In this document: piece by piece, positions 6,790-7,789 of the stretch
Numbering within the stretch: position 1 is the first letter of the stretch
Layout: each line of letters starts with the position of its first letter
Origin: Nitrospira sp.
GTDB lineage: Bacteria; Nitrospirota; Nitrospiria; Nitrospirales; Nitrospiraceae
Assembly (NCBI GenBank): GCA_030456405.1
Contig: JAKDNQ010000094.1
Location: 1-7,789 of the forward strand
DNA: 7,789 nt
Direction: 5' to 3'
Notes under the pieces: generated by a model
The model's database searches: none
Seen by the model: only the letters and a program-made list of their open reading frames with translations
What the model was told of the DNA's origin: nothing
Program-made: the position numbers and the translations under genes

Positions 6790-6847
6790 AGGTGTCCTTC
6801 TGTCAAGGACACATTGTCCGCAATGGGTATTTTATAGGAGGACACCT
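6790..6847. promoter_or_regulatory. Nested inverted repeats over the ATPase promoter and leader (candidate operator)
   Basis: Three palindromes share this 58-nt stretch. The outer pair is AGGTGTCCT (6790-6798) and AGGACACCT (6839-6847), perfect 9-bp arms. An inner pair is GTGTCCTT (6792-6799) and AAGGACAC (6805-6812), perfect 8-bp arms with a 5-nt loop. The third is CATTG (6812-6816) and CAATG (6821-6825) around TCCG. The motif GTGTCC/GGACAC thus occurs three times, with a fourth partial TTGTCC. One copy is in the promoter spacer and the others are in the leader, so either protein binding (autoregulation) or alternative mRNA hairpins is possible. Confidence 0.55.
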
Positions 6848-6859
6848 TGCCGCACCCAA
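6831..6859 (-). promoter_or_regulatory. Promoter of the ATPase gene
   Basis: On the minus strand, TTGGGT (6854-6859), a 17-nt spacer and TATAAA (6831-6836, continuing as TATAAAAT) form a plausible sigma-70 promoter. Transcription would begin near 6824 and give a leader of about 50 nt. The GGTGTCC half of the outer inverted repeat lies inside the spacer, where a bound repressor would block RNA polymerase. Confidence 0.5.
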
Positions 6860-6894
6860 ACAGGTCGCCCGGTATTCGCATTAAGACATTCGTA

Positions 6895-7290
6895 TCAACC
6901 GCGTGCATATTTTTGACGGATGTGCTTTCTGATGCCGTCCTTCACGCTGATCGTGGCTTTTCGCACAATGACCTCTTCGTTCTTCTCGTCCCATTCGAGT
7001 ACCGATCCAGGACCAACCCCGAGTTTCCTGAGGCGTACTGAGCCTTTTCTCTTGGCTTGCTCTCGTTCCCGATCCTTCTTACATTCGAGCAGCAATTCTG
7101 CAGTCGCTGATGTTGTGTCCTTGAGCATGCCACATAGGCTGCGGATGTATTGCTTTGTAATGGGCTGGAAGAGGATATCACTCCCACGCTCGATGAAACA
7201 CACCTTGGTGCCTGGCTTGATGCCAAGTTTCCGACGAAGCCGAGCCGGAATGACAATCCGACCCCTCGTTGTTACATAGACGGAATCCAT
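6895..7290 (-). CDS. Chimeric AbrB/SpoVT-type antitoxin with two AbrB domains
   Basis: The 131-residue protein opens with a complete SpoVT-AbrB DNA-binding domain (residues ~3-45: YVTTRGRIVIPARLRRKLGI...), as in VapB/MazE antitoxins. A helical tail ending LLLECKKDREREQAK follows, typical of such antitoxins. From residue ~81 a second AbrB-like unit follows: RKGSVRLRKLGVGPGS, then VLEWDEKNEEVIVRKA and a helical tail to KYARG. Aligned with the first, the second domain lacks about five residues between KGSV and LRKLG, where the strand and loop containing the conserved Pro should be. This looks like an in-frame fusion of two antitoxin genes. GGAGG ends 4 nt before the ATG, a strong though close ribosome site. 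The end overlaps the toxin stump, so the antitoxin no longer has a visible partner. It may still bind DNA. Confidence 0.8.
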   Translation of the reverse strand: MDSVYVTTRGRIVIPARLRRKLGIKPGTKVCFIERGSDILFQPITKQYIRSLCGMLKDTTSATAELLLECKKDREREQAKRKGSVRLRKLGVGPGSVLEWDEKNEEVIVRKATISVKDGIRKHIRQKYARG

Positions 7291-7336
7291 AACTCCTCCA
7301 TGCTAAAAACGTTTCTGATAGTCATGAGTTAGAGAA

Positions 7337-7666
7337 CTAGCGTAACGGCTTAAATGGTGTGTCGGGATTGTAGCGATTGATCGGGTTTCGCGGATTGTTG
7401 GGATTGACTTCGTTGATCGGATTAAATGGGTTGTTCGGGTTGACGCGATTGATGGGATTCGCGGGATTGCCGGGATCGACACTGTTGATTGGGTTGAATG
7501 GATTCTTGGGATCAACGGAGTTGATGGGACTCAGGGGATTGTCGGGACGGTACTGATTGATCGGATTAAAGATGTTGTAGTCGCGCTCGTACTTTTCGTC
7601 GAAGCCAGGATCGGCAAACACGGGAGGGACGAGAAGGAAGAAACCGAAGAGCCAGATGATCCACAT
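7337..7666 (-). CDS. Small secreted Asn/Pro-rich repeat protein
   Basis: This 109-residue protein has no function I can name. The start is ATG 7664-7666, because GGAGG (7673-7677) lies 6 nt upstream; an in-frame TTG at 7690 is less likely. An N-terminal hydrophobic segment (WIIWLFGFFLLVPPVFA) is a signal peptide with likely cleavage after VFA, although it has no basic n-region residue. After a short charged linker (DPGFDEKYERDYNIF) the rest is six 12-residue repeats of the form NPINxVxPxNPx (residues 34-105), then KPLR. Such a sequence is unlikely to form a compact globular fold and may be extended, with a turn at each NP. It could be cell-envelope or extracellular. It lies 46 nt upstream of the antitoxin gene on the same strand. 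No convincing promoter is visible. Confidence 0.72.
   Translation of the reverse strand: MWIIWLFGFFLLVPPVFADPGFDEKYERDYNIFNPINQYRPDNPLSPINSVDPKNPFNPINSVDPGNPANPINRVNPNNPFNPINEVNPNNPRNPINRYNPDTPFKPLR
7352..7567 (-). repeat. Six in-frame 36-bp tandem repeats
   Basis: Each 36-bp unit encodes 12 residues: NPINQYRPDNPL, SPINSVDPKNPF, NPINSVDPGNPA, NPINRVNPNNPF, NPINEVNPNNPR and NPINRYNPDTPF. The N-P-I-N and N-P positions are nearly invariant, while the residue after NPIN and the last residue vary. The DNA copies are diverged at third positions, so this is an old expansion kept under protein-level constraint and not a fresh slippage array. Confidence 0.85.
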
Positions 7667-7690
7667 GGCGAGCCTCCGACAAGCGAACAA

Positions 7691-7789
7691 CCAGTGGGCT
7701 CAGCCTACTCCCCGCCTGGCGATCAGCGCAAGCGGGCGTATAGCGCCATCTAAAATCTTACCCGGGGACAAGTCGTTGCGCCATTTGCC
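7691..7789. other. Upstream region of the repeat protein; hairpin and a short direct repeat
   Basis: No gene is seen here. CCCGCCTG (7711-7718) and CAAGCGGG (7729-7736) form an 8-bp stem with one mismatch. GCGCCAT occurs twice 36 nt apart (first copy from 7744), flanking a segment that reads ACCCGGGGACAAGT. No clean -35/-10 pair for the minus-strand gene is apparent. The right edge may be the end of another element cut by the window. Confidence 0.3.

Larger units (their letters stand above)
6786..6908 (-). pseudogene. Truncated PIN-domain toxin (VapC-like) remnant
   Basis: An ATG at 6906-6908 overlaps the last codons of the antitoxin gene by 14 nt, the usual arrangement of vapBC pairs. It begins MHAVDTNVLMR, the characteristic first strand of a PIN-domain ribonuclease, in which D5 would be the first metal-binding Asp. 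After R11 (about nt 6876) similarity to a PIN domain stops. The frame runs through the ATPase promoter and its inverted repeats and ends at TAG (6786-6788) after only 40 codons, against about 130 in a normal VapC. The other two frames do not continue the PIN fold. It is a non-functional stump left by insertion or deletion. Only the first 11 codons are convincingly toxin-derived. Confidence 0.65.

Noticed and set aside
5123..6801. CAGGTGTCCTTCT present at 5123-5135 and again at 6789-6801, possibly flanking the ATPase cassette
   Set aside because: A 13-bp match somewhere in a window this size is not improbable by chance, and no matching partner sequence lies next to it. It could still be revisited if cassette ends are mapped.
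6920..7279. Plus-strand frame opposite the antitoxin gene
   Set aside because: The minus-strand protein has a recognisable AbrB domain and ribosome site; the plus-strand frame has neither.
7352..7567. Regular 36-bp periodicity suggesting a CRISPR array
   Set aside because: The units are contiguous, without unique spacers, and stay in frame, coding NPIN-type peptide repeats behind a signal peptide.

Overview
The window looks like a chromosomal segment of a moderately GC-rich bacterium. Nitrospira or a close relative is my best guess. It rests on the overall protein flavour and on the long GC-rich palindromic intergenic elements, remembered from that group and not searched here. The left part reads as ordinary chromosome and the right part as an accessory region with gene decay.

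Left part (1-4920). The 3' end of a KdpD-type sensor kinase runs in from the left edge, followed by its response regulator KdpE; together they would control the K+ transporter Kdp operon, probably located to the left. Convergent with kdpE is a minus-strand pair: a small exported protein with a likely OB-fold, then a beta-hydroxyacid dehydrogenase of the 3-hydroxyisobutyrate dehydrogenase / tartronate semialdehyde reductase family. Divergent from that pair, and separated by a compact two-promoter intergenic region, is an M20-family dipeptidase with a complete set of metal ligands.

Middle (4921-5439). There is no credible gene here. The stretch holds a mosaic of repeats: one 97-nt palindrome directly after the dipeptidase stop codon, a second 190-nt copy whose loop is replaced by another hairpin made of degenerate 9-bp repeats, and a related module between them. 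The first 40 nt of the two palindromes are identical.

Right part (5440-7789, all genes on the minus strand). In transcription order there are: a small secreted protein made almost entirely of six 12-residue NPIN-type repeats; an AbrB-type antitoxin that looks like an in-frame fusion of two antitoxins, the second AbrB domain being shortened; an 11-codon stump of a PIN-domain (VapC-like) toxin overlapping the antitoxin end in the usual vapBC manner; and an AAA+/DUF4143 ATPase whose promoter sits in a nest of GGTGTCC/GGACACC inverted repeats. The ATPase promoter begins right where the toxin breaks off. The simplest reading is that the ATPase cassette replaced or truncated the toxin and left a toxin-less chimeric antitoxin. 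This decayed vapBC/ATPase junction and the repeat mosaic are the parts most worth a second look.
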